Positions 25,224 to 33,622 of a stretch of DNA of 64,000 nt are shown piece after piece. Source of the DNA: Actinomycetota bacterium. Lineage in GTDB: Bacteria > Actinomycetota > Actinomycetes > Nanopelagicales > Nanopelagicaceae. The DNA lies in assembly GCA_009726125.1 (NCBI GenBank), contig WLIT01000001.1, positions 62,001-126,000 of the forward strand, given 5' to 3'. Made by a program: the position numbers and the translations under genes. Numbering within the stretch: the first letter of the stretch is position 1; every line of letters begins with the position of its first letter. A model generated the notes under the pieces. That model saw only the letters and a list, made by a program, of their open reading frames with translations. It was not told where the DNA came from and did not search any database.

Positions 25224-26849
25224 ATGGCCGTAAATCTTAGAACTCTAGAAGTTAATCGGGGAACCAGGATTGACGATGTATTGAAAGCCTTCGAATCAGG
25301 GAACCAAGATCTGTTACTGGTTGATGAAAATACAGTAGTAACTAAGCCTCATATGGAGTTACTAACCGATTATCCCCGAAGTGTGACGACAGCCTTAGTG
25401 ACCAAAATAAAGGATGGCGATACTCGCGTAGGTGGTTCTCGGATTACTGGAGCGAGTTCCGGATTTCATGAAGTTGGATACGGTAATCACAATTTTCTTG
25501 GCGCAATTCGACTCTCACAATCCCAGCGAGTCGAAATCATCAAAACACTTTCAGATATTTCAAATACAAGCCATTCTGGATTAGCTATCGACCTAATTTT
25601 GGTTGGCTTAGTTCGTGACACAATTTTGGTGGCTTCGGCCGAAGTTGTGGGAGCTCCTTGCGCTAGAAGTACTGAAAAATTAGAGCGCGATCGAGTAGCT
25701 GGAGAAATCGCAGCGCTAAACGATGCCAGGCTTCGGCTGAAGATTGCTAATCGAGCGAATGATGGGTTCTACTCAGTCTTCTTTCTTCGCAAGATATCCA
25801 AGATTTTTACTGGGCTTGCAGTGCGTTTAAAAATGACACCGAATCAGGTAACTCTAATTTCCTTTGCCATCGGGCTATTTTCGGCGTATGAATTCAGCAA
25901 AGGAACTTTTTGGACAATATTTGCTGGCGCAGTACTTTTACAACTCAGCATCATTATCGATTGTGTCGATGGCGAACTTGCAAGGTACACCCGGCAATTT
26001 TCACAGCTAGGCGCTTGGCTTGATGCAATTACGGATCGGATAAAAGAGTACTTAGTCTTTTATGCACTCGCTTATGGCGCTGCAAAACAAGGTCGAGATT
26101 TATGGATTCCTGCAATTGGAATGATGATTTTTCAAACCTTCAGACATCTTTCCGATTACAACTTCGCCCGGATAAATAAGTTCAGAACTCCAGAGCCAGT
26201 GGCAATATCTTTTGATCTTAAATCTGATGGCTACATTGTTGTAGAACGCGAAAAGCGCTCGCGCTTTGAATATTGGTCTAAAAAAGCGGTGCAATTTCCA
26301 ATTGGTGAACGTTGGCTGGTCATAAGTGCTTCCTCAGTTATAGGGGGCGCCGTCTTTACCTTCACGATAATGCCGATTCTCTCGCTGATTTCAGTAGCTT
26401 TAGTCTTTAGAGCCCGAGTACGTAAAACGCTAACTTGGCCAAAATTTAGAGTTAATAAAGAATTTATTGATGATCAATTAGATTCAATTAAGAATAAAAA
26501 TTCAACAAATCGCTTTGATTGGCTTGAGCCATCAATCCTGCGCCTTGTTGAAGGCCTGATCTTCGTCGAGCTCGCTATCATCAGTGATATAGATCGTTCA
26601 CAAATTTTCCTACTTGTCTTCGCAATTATCTTCAATCATTACGACAATATGTATCGTGCACTACAAGGTGAACGAAAGCCCAAATGGATAGCAATAGCAG
26701 GCGGATTTATCTTTGGCCGTTTACTAGTAACTCTAATTTGGGTCACGCTCGGTTTATCAATAACGATTCTCGTCTATTATTTCTCAATACTTTTCTTTCT
26801 TATTTCTTCAGTACAGTGGATTCAAAGCCACAGAGTTAAGGTGGCCTAA
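25224..26849 (+). CDS. CDP-alcohol phosphotransferase with extra N-terminal domain (DUF5941-like)
   Basis: A 541-residue protein. Residues about 1-145 form a soluble domain without recognisable catalytic loops, perhaps a degenerate nucleotidyltransferase. From about 185 onward it is a membrane enzyme with the complete motif D246-x2-D249-G-x2-A-R254-x8-G263-x3-D267-x3-D271, followed by several membrane segments. The C-terminal third has a further group of hydrophobic helices. The family transfers a phosphoalcohol from CDP-alcohol to a second alcohol, forming phospholipids or phosphodiester glycans. Bifunctional cytidylyltransferase-phosphotransferases exist for inositol phosphate; here the active cytidylyltransferase seems to be the separate divergent gene. 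Likely leaderless: TAGATT ends 7 nt before the ATG. Confidence 0.8.
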   Translation: MAVNLRTLEVNRGTRIDDVLKAFESGNQDLLLVDENTVVTKPHMELLTDYPRSVTTALVTKIKDGDTRVGGSRITGASSGFHEVGYGNHNFLGAIRLSQSQRVEIIKTLSDISNTSHSGLAIDLILVGLVRDTILVASAEVVGAPCARSTEKLERDRVAGEIAALNDARLRLKIANRANDGFYSVFFLRKISKIFTGLAVRLKMTPNQVTLISFAIGLFSAYEFSKGTFWTIFAGAVLLQLSIIIDCVDGELARYTRQFSQLGAWLDAITDRIKEYLVFYALAYGAAKQGRDLWIPAIGMMIFQTFRHLSDYNFARINKFRTPEPVAISFDLKSDGYIVVEREKRSRFEYWSKKAVQFPIGERWLVISASSVIGGAVFTFTIMPILSLISVALVFRARVRKTLTWPKFRVNKEFIDDQLDSIKNKNSTNRFDWLEPSILRLVEGLIFVELAIISDIDRSQIFLLVFAIIFNHYDNMYRALQGERKPKWIAIAGGFIFGRLLVTLIWVTLGLSITILVYYFSILFFLISSVQWIQSHRVKVA

Positions 26850-26852
26850 CTT

Positions 26853-27635
26853 ATGACATCTCAACCAATCAGACCTTTAAAACCAACCATCGCGCAAATT
26901 CGCGAGATTTCACAGCCAGTTTCAGTAACTGGCCGATCAACTTCAGAACATTGGGTAGCCGATCTTTATCAGAGAAAAATTTCTGTTTACTTAACGCGCT
27001 TATTCTTGCGGACACCGATTACTGCAAATGGCGTAACTTGGTTGATGGTAATTGTCGCTGCATCTATTGGACCCGCACTTCTAATCCAAGGGTGGGTTGG
27101 AATAGCACTCGCCTTATTTTTAAGCCACCTTCAAATGCTTATTGATTGCTGTGACGGTGAAGTTGCAAGATGGCGAAATACAAAATCACCAATGGGAATT
27201 TTTCTCGATAAATTGGGACATTATGCTGCAGAAGGCTTAATTCCAATTTTCTTTGGCTTACGACTGGCTGGCTGGCCAGAGCGCCCAATAACTGGATCGA
27301 TTTATCCTTACCTTGGAGCGTTGTTAGCTGGAATTATTATTGTAAATAAAGGTTTGAATGATGCAGTTCATGTTGCGCGAGCTTTCTCTGGGTTAACAAA
27401 AATCCAGGATACAAAGGACGCAAACCTTCCACTAAAAGGGGCGCTTCGCACTGCCCGCAAAATATTCAAATTCATCCCAATTCAAAGAATTTTTCATTCC
27501 ATTGAATTCACCATTTTCATAGCGCTCTTTGGTTCTTACCCACTCTCGCTTGAAATTGCGCTTGGGCTAGCGCTTTTTGTGACAGTTGGGCATATCGCAG
27601 CAATCGTTTCTTCGGCAAAGTTAAGGAATAATTGA
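26853..27635 (+). CDS. second CDP-alcohol phosphotransferase, with His at the fourth acidic position
   Basis: A 260-residue membrane enzyme 3 bp after the previous gene. The motif reads D98-x2-D101-G-x2-A-R106-x8-G115-x3-D119-x3-H123: the last aspartate of the family motif is histidine. The following hydrophobic helices fit the six-helix fold. In the structurally known family members the fourth Asp is thought to act as the general base, so the change may alter the acceptor or mechanism, or mark a subfamily. The pair of related enzymes suggests two successive phosphoalcohol transfers or a heteromeric enzyme (inference). Confidence 0.8.
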   Translation: MTSQPIRPLKPTIAQIREISQPVSVTGRSTSEHWVADLYQRKISVYLTRLFLRTPITANGVTWLMVIVAASIGPALLIQGWVGIALALFLSHLQMLIDCCDGEVARWRNTKSPMGIFLDKLGHYAAEGLIPIFFGLRLAGWPERPITGSIYPYLGALLAGIIIVNKGLNDAVHVARAFSGLTKIQDTKDANLPLKGALRTARKIFKFIPIQRIFHSIEFTIFIALFGSYPLSLEIALGLALFVTVGHIAAIVSSAKLRNN

Positions 27636-27638
27636 GAT

Positions 27639-28409
27639 ATGCGCGCGATACTCGGTCAACTCAAATCAGCTTTGCTACAACTATTTCCAACGACAAAACA
27701 TCGTTTGATCTTGATAAGCCTAGTTTTGATTGCTGCATTTATATCAGTATCTGAACTTGCTGTCGCAAAGTTGTTTACCCAAATAATTTTGCACGAGGGC
27801 GATATGTCTCGCTCGCAATTAATAATTTTCATTGTTGGCTTCTTTGTATTTTTCGGAGCTACAAGAGCGGGCCATTATTTCCAAAGAATTTATCGTGTCA
27901 ATGTCTTCGACCGTGCTTTTAAAGCTTCAGAAGTAGAAATTCATCGGAGCAAAGAGAATTGGCGCTGGTCACTGGCATTTGAACTAACTACGCTCCTAAG
28001 TATTTTTACTCAAATGGGAGTAATTATTATCTTTTTCACATTTCTAAATTGGAAGTTTGGCTTACTTAATATCTTTGTTGTTATGGTAATTTTCCAAATA
28101 CTGGGCCGTATCTTTCGAAAGCAGATGAAAACTCAACGCGGATTTGTTAAAGCAAAGGTAAGAAAAGAGCACATTCCAAGTTCGGTAAAGATTGGAACTC
28201 GAATCAAATCCGGAGAGATCGGTATTTTGTTATCTGGAATCGCAATGTTGACGCTCTTTGCTGCTCTAATATTTCTGAGCTATAACGGGGAAATTACCCC
28301 ATCAAATACCATCGTCCTATTCTTTGGACTTAGAATGCAGAATTCAAACCTCTCAAATATTTCAAGTGGTTTGATGAGATTTGCAAGGGCCAGAACACAT
28401 AGTGAATAG
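27639..28409 (+). CDS. membrane protein resembling an ABC-exporter transmembrane domain without ATPase
   Basis: A 256-residue protein with about five or six hydrophobic segments (near 21-42, 61-82, 115-155 as a pair, 198-235). The overall length, the loop QRIYRVNVFDRAFKA and the end FGLRMQNSNLSNISSGLMRFARARTH resemble an ABC exporter transmembrane domain up to the point where the nucleotide-binding domain should begin. No Walker motifs follow in any frame; the next gene, a glycosyltransferase, overlaps the end. It may be a transporter half using a separate ATPase or a relic repurposed as a scaffold. Function not assigned. Confidence 0.6.
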   Translation: MRAILGQLKSALLQLFPTTKHRLILISLVLIAAFISVSELAVAKLFTQIILHEGDMSRSQLIIFIVGFFVFFGATRAGHYFQRIYRVNVFDRAFKASEVEIHRSKENWRWSLAFELTTLLSIFTQMGVIIIFFTFLNWKFGLLNIFVVMVIFQILGRIFRKQMKTQRGFVKAKVRKEHIPSSVKIGTRIKSGEIGILLSGIAMLTLFAALIFLSYNGEITPSNTIVLFFGLRMQNSNLSNISSGLMRFARARTHSE

Positions 28410-29154
28410 TGAAAATCTCTTAACAATTGGGTATTCAACACTTTCAGATAGAGCACAAAACATTAAATTCATTGCAGGTGTAACAAATTTAGTTATTGTT
28501 CAGAATCCAAAATCAGATCTAATGCCAACTTTCCCTTCCGAAGTCTCAGTAACTGAATTAAAGAGCCAAGGGGTAACTAAGAGTCGCAATGCCGCAATTA
28601 CCAATGCAACTGGGAAGTACTTACTTTTTGGCGACGATGATCTGGAATTCAAGCCATCGGGTATTCAGGAAGTAGTTATATATCTAGAAGCAAATCCACA
28701 GATTTCGATTGTTTTGGCACAGGCAGTAAATGAGAAAGGCGAATTACGTAAGGCGTATCCCAAGAATTCACACTCTCTTAAACTTCGAAATTCAGCTAAA
28801 GCTGCAACCTATGAGATGTTTATCCGGTTGGCGGATTTCAAAAGGTTAGATATCAAATTTGATGAAAATTTTGGCGCAGGATCAGAAAACTACTTGGGAG
28901 ATGAATACATTTTGATAGCAGATGCACTCCGTTTGGGATTAAAGGGAACGTTCCTTCCAATAATTGTTGCGATGCATCCAGCAGATAGTTCCGGAAATCT
29001 AAAAAATACCAGAAAAGATATATCTGCTCGCTCACAAGTTTTCACCAGAGTTTTTGGCATATGGGCGATTCCCATGAGGTTAGGATTTCTAGTTAAACCA
29101 CCATTTAAGAAATTTGGAATCCTAAATTCAATTCGATTCATAATTGGTAAATGA
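28402..29154 (+). CDS. family 2-like glycosyltransferase
   Basis: A soluble protein of about 250 residues. The GT-A core is visible in LTIGYSTLSDRAQNIKF, GVTKSRNAAITNATGKYLLFGDDDLEF (the substrate helix and the D-D-D metal site) and the C-terminal GSENYLGDEYILIADALRLG with the likely catalytic acidic residues. The sugar and acceptor are unknown. The GTG at 28402 overlaps the end of the previous gene by 8 bp; a TTG at 28381 is an alternative start. It overlaps the next gene by ATGA, so 26.8-30.5 kb is one tight unit. Confidence 0.75.
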   Translation: MNSENLLTIGYSTLSDRAQNIKFIAGVTNLVIVQNPKSDLMPTFPSEVSVTELKSQGVTKSRNAAITNATGKYLLFGDDDLEFKPSGIQEVVIYLEANPQISIVLAQAVNEKGELRKAYPKNSHSLKLRNSAKAATYEMFIRLADFKRLDIKFDENFGAGSENYLGDEYILIADALRLGLKGTFLPIIVAMHPADSSGNLKNTRKDISARSQVFTRVFGIWAIPMRLGFLVKPPFKKFGILNSIRFIIGK

Positions 29155-29825
29155 AAGTATTCGCTCATCGTGGAGCATCGGGTCGATCGCCCGAGATGTC
29201 TTATGCTGCATATCTCGCAGCAATCGAAGATAAAGCTGATGGTTTTGAGTGTGATGTTAGATTAACTCTCGACCAAGAAATTGCCTGCTTTCATGATGCG
29301 GATACCGCGAGAATTGCTGGCATAAAACACAAGGTTTCAAAGAGTCAATTTAGTAAGATGCAGAACTTAGTTGCGGCTATATCTTTAGACCAACTCCTTA
29401 CCCTCGCTATTATTAATAAGAAGGATCTATTAATTGAAAGTAAGCACCCAGTTGCATCTGGTGGGGCGGTTGAAAGGAAAATATTAGAACTTCTTTATCG
29501 TCGAAGTTCAGAAATATCCGAATCTGGAATTGAAGTCATTTGTATGTCATTTTCCTGGTTTGCAGTTAAGCGATTTAAGAAATCACACAAGGCTTGTACT
29601 GTTGCAAAGTTCTATCTTCAAGCACTTGTTGCTCCAACTCAGATTGTCGCGCTTCATATTGAGCTCATAAAAAAATATCCCAAGTTGGTGACTCGATTGC
29701 AAAACCGAGGTAAGCGGCTATTTGTTTGGACCGTTAATGCCAGTAGCGATCTAAAATTTTGTAAGGATCTAGGTATTGAAGGAGTAATAACTAATTACCC
29801 GGATAAAGCGCGGAAGTATGTCTAA
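29151..29825 (+). CDS. glycerophosphodiester phosphodiesterase family protein
   Basis: A 224-residue TIM-barrel hydrolase without signal peptide. KVFAHRGASGRSPEMSYAAY has the catalytic HRG, FECDVRLTLDQEIACFHDAD supplies the E-x-D metal site and second His, and LLIESKHP and FVWTVNASSDLKFCKDLGIEGVITNYPD complete the family pattern. It cleaves glycerophosphodiesters to glycerol-3-phosphate and an alcohol. In this locus it may recycle or trim a phosphodiester product of the CDP-alcohol enzymes (inference). Its end overlaps the next gene by 8 bp. Confidence 0.88.
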   Translation: MKVFAHRGASGRSPEMSYAAYLAAIEDKADGFECDVRLTLDQEIACFHDADTARIAGIKHKVSKSQFSKMQNLVAAISLDQLLTLAIINKKDLLIESKHPVASGGAVERKILELLYRRSSEISESGIEVICMSFSWFAVKRFKKSHKACTVAKFYLQALVAPTQIVALHIELIKKYPKLVTRLQNRGKRLFVWTVNASSDLKFCKDLGIEGVITNYPDKARKYV

Positions 29826-30492
29826 AGAGCAGAGCCGCTTTTTACTTGGTGTAATTGCCTATCTATCATTAGTTTTCTATATATTTGGCTTAGCCGGAAC
29901 TGGTTCAGTCCAGGATCCAGTTTCAGCGCCTGCTCCTGCTCCTGCTCCTGCGACAGAGCTTCTCTGCTTTAATTTGGAATCCAAGGTTCTAAGAGCGAGT
30001 GATTCGAATTTGGGCTGTTTACTTGAGGAAGAATCTTTAGGGGATTCACCAATTAAGCATGAAGATATTCGCCCAAACGCATTAAATCCTATTGTCGAGG
30101 TTCGCTTTTTGGCAGCCCAGGCGGCGGCGAAAGCAGCTGGTTTTTCAATAAGAATTACATCTGGCTTTAGATCACAAGCGTTACAAGAAAAGTTATTTGG
30201 AGATGCGATAAAAAAATATGGGAGTGAAGAGGAAGCCTCAAAATGGGTATTACCTAAAGATATTTCGCATCATCCATGGGGTACCGCAATCGATGTAAAT
30301 TATCCCGGAGATAAAACCGCTGTTAAATGGTTAGAAGATAATGGCTCATTATTTGGACTTTGCCGCGTTTACGAGAATGAATGGTGGCATTTTGAACCAA
30401 TAATCGCACCTGGAGATACTTGTCCAGCAATGATGGTTAACGCTCTAGAAAGTTTAGAGCAATCACCTACTGGCGCGAATGATTCAAATTAA
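29818..30492 (+). CDS. VanY-type D-alanyl-D-alanine carboxypeptidase, membrane-anchored
   Basis: A 224-residue protein with an N-terminal membrane anchor (about 9-27) followed by an APAPAPAPA linker (37-45) and an extracytoplasmic VanY/peptidase M15 domain. The zinc-site blocks are present: ITSGFRSQALQ, SHHPWGTAIDVN (His and Asp ligands) and NEWWHFEP (catalytic Glu/His). It trims D-Ala from peptidoglycan stem peptides or cleaves a related substrate at the cell wall. As the last gene of the envelope locus it suggests that the locus product is attached to, or made near, peptidoglycan (inference). Confidence 0.87.
   Translation: MSKEQSRFLLGVIAYLSLVFYIFGLAGTGSVQDPVSAPAPAPAPATELLCFNLESKVLRASDSNLGCLLEEESLGDSPIKHEDIRPNALNPIVEVRFLAAQAAAKAAGFSIRITSGFRSQALQEKLFGDAIKKYGSEEEASKWVLPKDISHHPWGTAIDVNYPGDKTAVKWLEDNGSLFGLCRVYENEWWHFEPIIAPGDTCPAMMVNALESLEQSPTGANDSN
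29926..29952. repeat. Pro-Ala hexanucleotide repeat in the VanY linker
   Basis: About four copies of a 6-bp unit (CCTGCT) encode alternating Ala and Pro directly after the membrane anchor. Such linkers hold an extracellular domain away from the membrane; the exact DNA repeat can change length by slippage in steps of two residues without frameshift. Confidence 0.75.
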
Positions 30493-30504
30493 TATACTTA
30501 CAAC

Positions 30505-31386
30505 ATGACAATTCAAATTCCAAATAAATTAGGTGTTCATGCTCTTGTATGGGTTGGTGGCTGGTCCCACGCAGAATGTCGCGAGGCAATTCAAAATACC
30601 GTTGAAGCGGGATACGATTTAATCGAAATTCCTGCACTCGACCCTTCGCTTATCGATACCAAACACACACTTGCAACTCTAAAAGAATTTGGAATTAAAG
30701 CCGCTTGCTCACTCGGCCTCTCATTTGATGCAGATATTAATAACGAAGATTCAGCAATTGTTGCTAAAGGTGAAGCGAAATTAATGGCTGCGCTAGATGT
30801 AGTTGCAGCTATCGAGGGAGATTACCTAGGCGGCGTATTATTTAGCGCCCTTGGAAAATATTCACATGCTGCTACTGAAAAATCTCGTGCGAATTCGGTG
30901 GCCTCATTAAAGCGCCTAGCAATTGCGGCACAGGCAAAGGGAATAACAATTGGGTTAGAGCCAGTTAACCGTTATGAATCAAATTTGATTAACACAATCG
31001 ATCAAGCAGTTGCCATGATTAAAGATATTGGTGAGCCAAACGTTAAGGTTCATATCGATATTTACCATATGAATATCGAAGAGCAGGATCTAGCATCACC
31101 AATCATTAACAACGCTGAACACATTGGTTATGTTCATATTGGGGCAAGCCACCGAGGCGGACTTGGAACCGGAAACGTTGATTTTGATGAACTATTTGGT
31201 GCCCTCGCAAAGATCAACTACAAAGGCGTTATTACCTTTGAGAGTTTCTCATCCGCGATTGTTCATCCAGACTTATCTCTTGCCTTGGCGATTTGGCGTA
31301 ACCTTTGGACTGAGAACAAGCCAATGGCGCTAAGTGCTCGCAAGTACATGGTGGAACATATTGTTCGTGCCAATAAACTTGCTTAA
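30505..31386 (+). CDS. sugar phosphate isomerase/epimerase (ketose 3-epimerase-like TIM barrel)
   Basis: A soluble 293-residue protein of the xylose-isomerase-like TIM-barrel family. Metal ligands are visible as Glu152 (GLEPVNRYESN), Asp185 (VHIDIYHMN), His211 (YVHIGASHRG) and Glu246 (TFESFS), the arrangement of D-tagatose/D-psicose 3-epimerases. The exact sugar is unknown. The ATG is 6 nt after TATACT with no Shine-Dalgarno, so it starts its own, probably leaderless, unit and is separate from the envelope operon before it. It is convergent with manA, with one base between the stops. Confidence 0.82.
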   Translation: MTIQIPNKLGVHALVWVGGWSHAECREAIQNTVEAGYDLIEIPALDPSLIDTKHTLATLKEFGIKAACSLGLSFDADINNEDSAIVAKGEAKLMAALDVVAAIEGDYLGGVLFSALGKYSHAATEKSRANSVASLKRLAIAAQAKGITIGLEPVNRYESNLINTIDQAVAMIKDIGEPNVKVHIDIYHMNIEEQDLASPIINNAEHIGYVHIGASHRGGLGTGNVDFDELFGALAKINYKGVITFESFSSAIVHPDLSLALAIWRNLWTENKPMALSARKYMVEHIVRANKLA

Positions 31387-31387
31387 A

Positions 31388-32413
31388 TTAAAGAGCTAGC
31401 GGAGCATCTTTAGCAAGTGGTGGGCGACAAACCACACCGCTGGCACCGTTTAAAGTCCAACTTCCAGCGGAATGTGGAATCAGAATTGCATCGCCCTTAA
31501 CGGCGCTAATTTCTGAATGGTTTTCAAAAGTAATATTTCCGCTACCTTCTAAGATCAGCGCAATACTAAATCCAGCAGCAACCTTGCTTACATTTCCAGC
31601 GAGATAGTCAGCGCGGAAATATGGATCAGCAACAGCGGTAAATACAGATTGATCTGAGCCACTAAATAACCGATTTGAGAAGACGAGTTTGCTCGCCTCT
31701 TCCTTATCAATTGGTGTGTAGCGAAGTGCATCTAAAACCGTGTCGAAACCTAATCCGAGGTGGCCATCTTTAACGCCATCAACTGCAAAATCATTCCATT
31801 CAAGGAGTGCAGACAAATCTGTTGGCTCTTGAAGTTCAAGAACAAATATTCCAGCACCGATTGCATGGGGTGTTCCAGCAGGAACAAAAACAGTATCTCC
31901 AGCTTTCACATCAAATTTTTGAAGTGATGCAAGCAAACCATCAGCATCTCTTGCATCTACCATCTTTGAAACATCTGATTTTTTTAACTCGGTATTGAAT
32001 CCCAGGCCGACATTTGCGCCAGCAGGTGCTTCCAAAATAATCCAAGCTTCAGTCTTTCCATGTTTTAACGAAAGATGTTCTTTAGCAAACTTACGATTTG
32101 GATGGTAATGAACTGGAAGTCGTTGATCTGGATCAAGCAACTTCATTAACAATTCAGTACTTGCGCCAAAGGTATTTAAATGTTCTGCGCCAAGCCATTT
32201 CTCTGGATTAGCTAATACTGAATCTCGCAAGTAACTTCCATCAGATAAAACTGACAACCCCATAGTTTTTTCACCAAAGCGTGTGGTCATAGAACCAATC
32301 CACTCTTCTGGTCGCATTGGACCACCTGGACCATTACGTAAGGCTCCGATGCGGTAGCCGCCCTTATAGAAGTGATCGAATTGGTTGGATGCGAGTTTCT
32401 GAGGTGTAATCAT
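31388..32413 (-). CDS. manA: class I mannose-6-phosphate isomerase (cupin type)
   Basis: Interconverts fructose-6-phosphate and mannose-6-phosphate. The 341 residues fit the class I family. LLMKLLDPDQRLPVHYHPNRKFAKEHL carries metal-binding His residues, TEAWIILEAP the following Glu, and VFVPAGTPHAIGAGIFVLELQEP the second His block. It would supply mannose-type precursors for envelope sugars. It is 12 bp from the upstream MFS gene on the same strand and may be co-transcribed, although a TAGTAA hexamer 9 nt before its ATG could be a separate promoter. Confidence 0.87.
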   Translation of the reverse strand: MITPQKLASNQFDHFYKGGYRIGALRNGPGGPMRPEEWIGSMTTRFGEKTMGLSVLSDGSYLRDSVLANPEKWLGAEHLNTFGASTELLMKLLDPDQRLPVHYHPNRKFAKEHLSLKHGKTEAWIILEAPAGANVGLGFNTELKKSDVSKMVDARDADGLLASLQKFDVKAGDTVFVPAGTPHAIGAGIFVLELQEPTDLSALLEWNDFAVDGVKDGHLGLGFDTVLDALRYTPIDKEEASKLVFSNRLFSGSDQSVFTAVADPYFRADYLAGNVSKVAAGFSIALILEGSGNITFENHSEISAVKGDAILIPHSAGSWTLNGASGVVCRPPLAKDAPLAL

Positions 32414-32425
32414 GAGCGCAATTTA

Positions 32426-33586
32426 CTATGACAATACTTTTTTCGCACCCAACCCAAAAATTATTGCTAAGGCAGCCGGAACTAGCATCGCCCATCTGAG
32501 CGTCAAGAAATCAGAGAGAAATCCGATAAGTGGTGGGCCTAGTACGAAACCAAAGTAGGCAACTCCGGTAACAAGTGCGACTCCTTCGGCGGCAGATACT
32601 TGTCCAGGATATTTCTCATTTACGAGAGTTCCGGTCGCGCTAATCACCATTGGAATCACGGTTGATAGCCCAATGCCAAATAAGAACCAACCAAGAATTA
32701 CGCCGTAGATATTTCCGATGAGTAATCCACCTGTCAGACCAACACCAGAAATTAGTCCGGACCAAGTTAGAAGTTTAACTACTCCAAATTTATGCGCTAA
32801 ATAATCCCCGGATAATCTGCCACAAACCATAGTGAATGCGAAGAAGACATAGGGAAGTGCTGACATAAATGGAGTTGAACCGAAAGTATCTCGAGCAAGA
32901 ACTCCACCCCAGTCTGCGGCTGAGCCTTCACCAAGTGCAGCGCATAGGCCAAGCAATCCAAGAATCGCGAGCTTGCGTGGAGTTTTTCGCTTCTCATGTT
33001 TTTCAAATTTATGCTGATCTGCAACTGCAGATAAAAACCAATTTCTGGTTATGAATGCGATGATGAAAATAACTAATCCAGCAACAAGTGCATGCACGTG
33101 GATTGAAACATTTGTACTAGCAATCAAGCCACCGACTGCCCCACCGCTAAGGCCACCAAGAGACCACATGGCGTGAAATGTACTCAGGACTCGCTTCCCA
33201 GCTATTTTCTCTAAAGCCGCCGCATGGGCATTCATTGATAGATCATGAATCGATGAGAGAACACCATAAATAAATAGCGAGAAGACAAACCAAGGAAGGC
33301 TAAAAAGTAGCCCAACCAAAGGAACAGCTAGTGCCAAGGTAAATGCAGAGTATTTTGTAACAGGTCCGCTTCCATATTTTGCAGAATTTCTGCTGGCCGG
33401 CCTAAGAGCCGCGAGAACACCAACAGAAGCGCATAACAATGAGGTACCAAGTACACCATTTGAAATATCTAGTACAGATTTGAAGTCTGGAATTCTAGAT
33501 ACAAAGTTGCCGACAGAAAAACCGTTAATGAAGAATGTAATTGAAGTTGCCAATTTAGCCTTGCGGTATTCATCACTCTGAAACAT
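32426..33586 (-). CDS. major facilitator superfamily transporter
   Basis: A 386-residue membrane protein with about twelve hydrophobic segments. FFINGFSVGNFVSRIPDFK in the first helix pair, LSTFHAMWSLGGLSGGAVGGL in the middle and GFVLGPPLIGFLSDF near the end resemble the YbjJ-like branch of the MFS; the substrate is unknown. The position before manA and near an epimerase hints at a sugar or sugar alcohol (inference). The ATG lies 6 nt after TACGAT with no Shine-Dalgarno, facing the promoter of the NCS1 gene. Confidence 0.82.
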   Translation of the reverse strand: MFQSDEYRKAKLATSITFFINGFSVGNFVSRIPDFKSVLDISNGVLGTSLLCASVGVLAALRPASRNSAKYGSGPVTKYSAFTLALAVPLVGLLFSLPWFVFSLFIYGVLSSIHDLSMNAHAAALEKIAGKRVLSTFHAMWSLGGLSGGAVGGLIASTNVSIHVHALVAGLVIFIIAFITRNWFLSAVADQHKFEKHEKRKTPRKLAILGLLGLCAALGEGSAADWGGVLARDTFGSTPFMSALPYVFFAFTMVCGRLSGDYLAHKFGVVKLLTWSGLISGVGLTGGLLIGNIYGVILGWFLFGIGLSTVIPMVISATGTLVNEKYPGQVSAAEGVALVTGVAYFGFVLGPPLIGFLSDFLTLRWAMLVPAALAIIFGLGAKKVLS

Positions 33587-33622
33587 GCGCCAATCGTATC
33601 TTTTACCTCTACTCTTTACCCT
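33587..33622. promoter_or_regulatory. 36-bp divergent promoter with two facing -10 hexamers
   Basis: The minus-strand TACGAT (33598-33593) is 6 nt from the MFS ATG and the plus-strand TACTCT (33610-33615) is 7 nt from the NCS1 ATG, with 11 bp between the hexamers. Length and geometry repeat those of the kynU/ABC-F intergene at 3552-3587. No Shine-Dalgarno is present on either side. Confidence 0.5.

Noticed and set aside
28384-28420. A frameshift joining the ABC-exporter-like membrane protein to a lost ATPase domain
   Set aside because: All frames downstream were read as the glycosyltransferase; no Walker motif occurs nearby, so this is a genuine short gene or an old truncation, not a recent frameshift.
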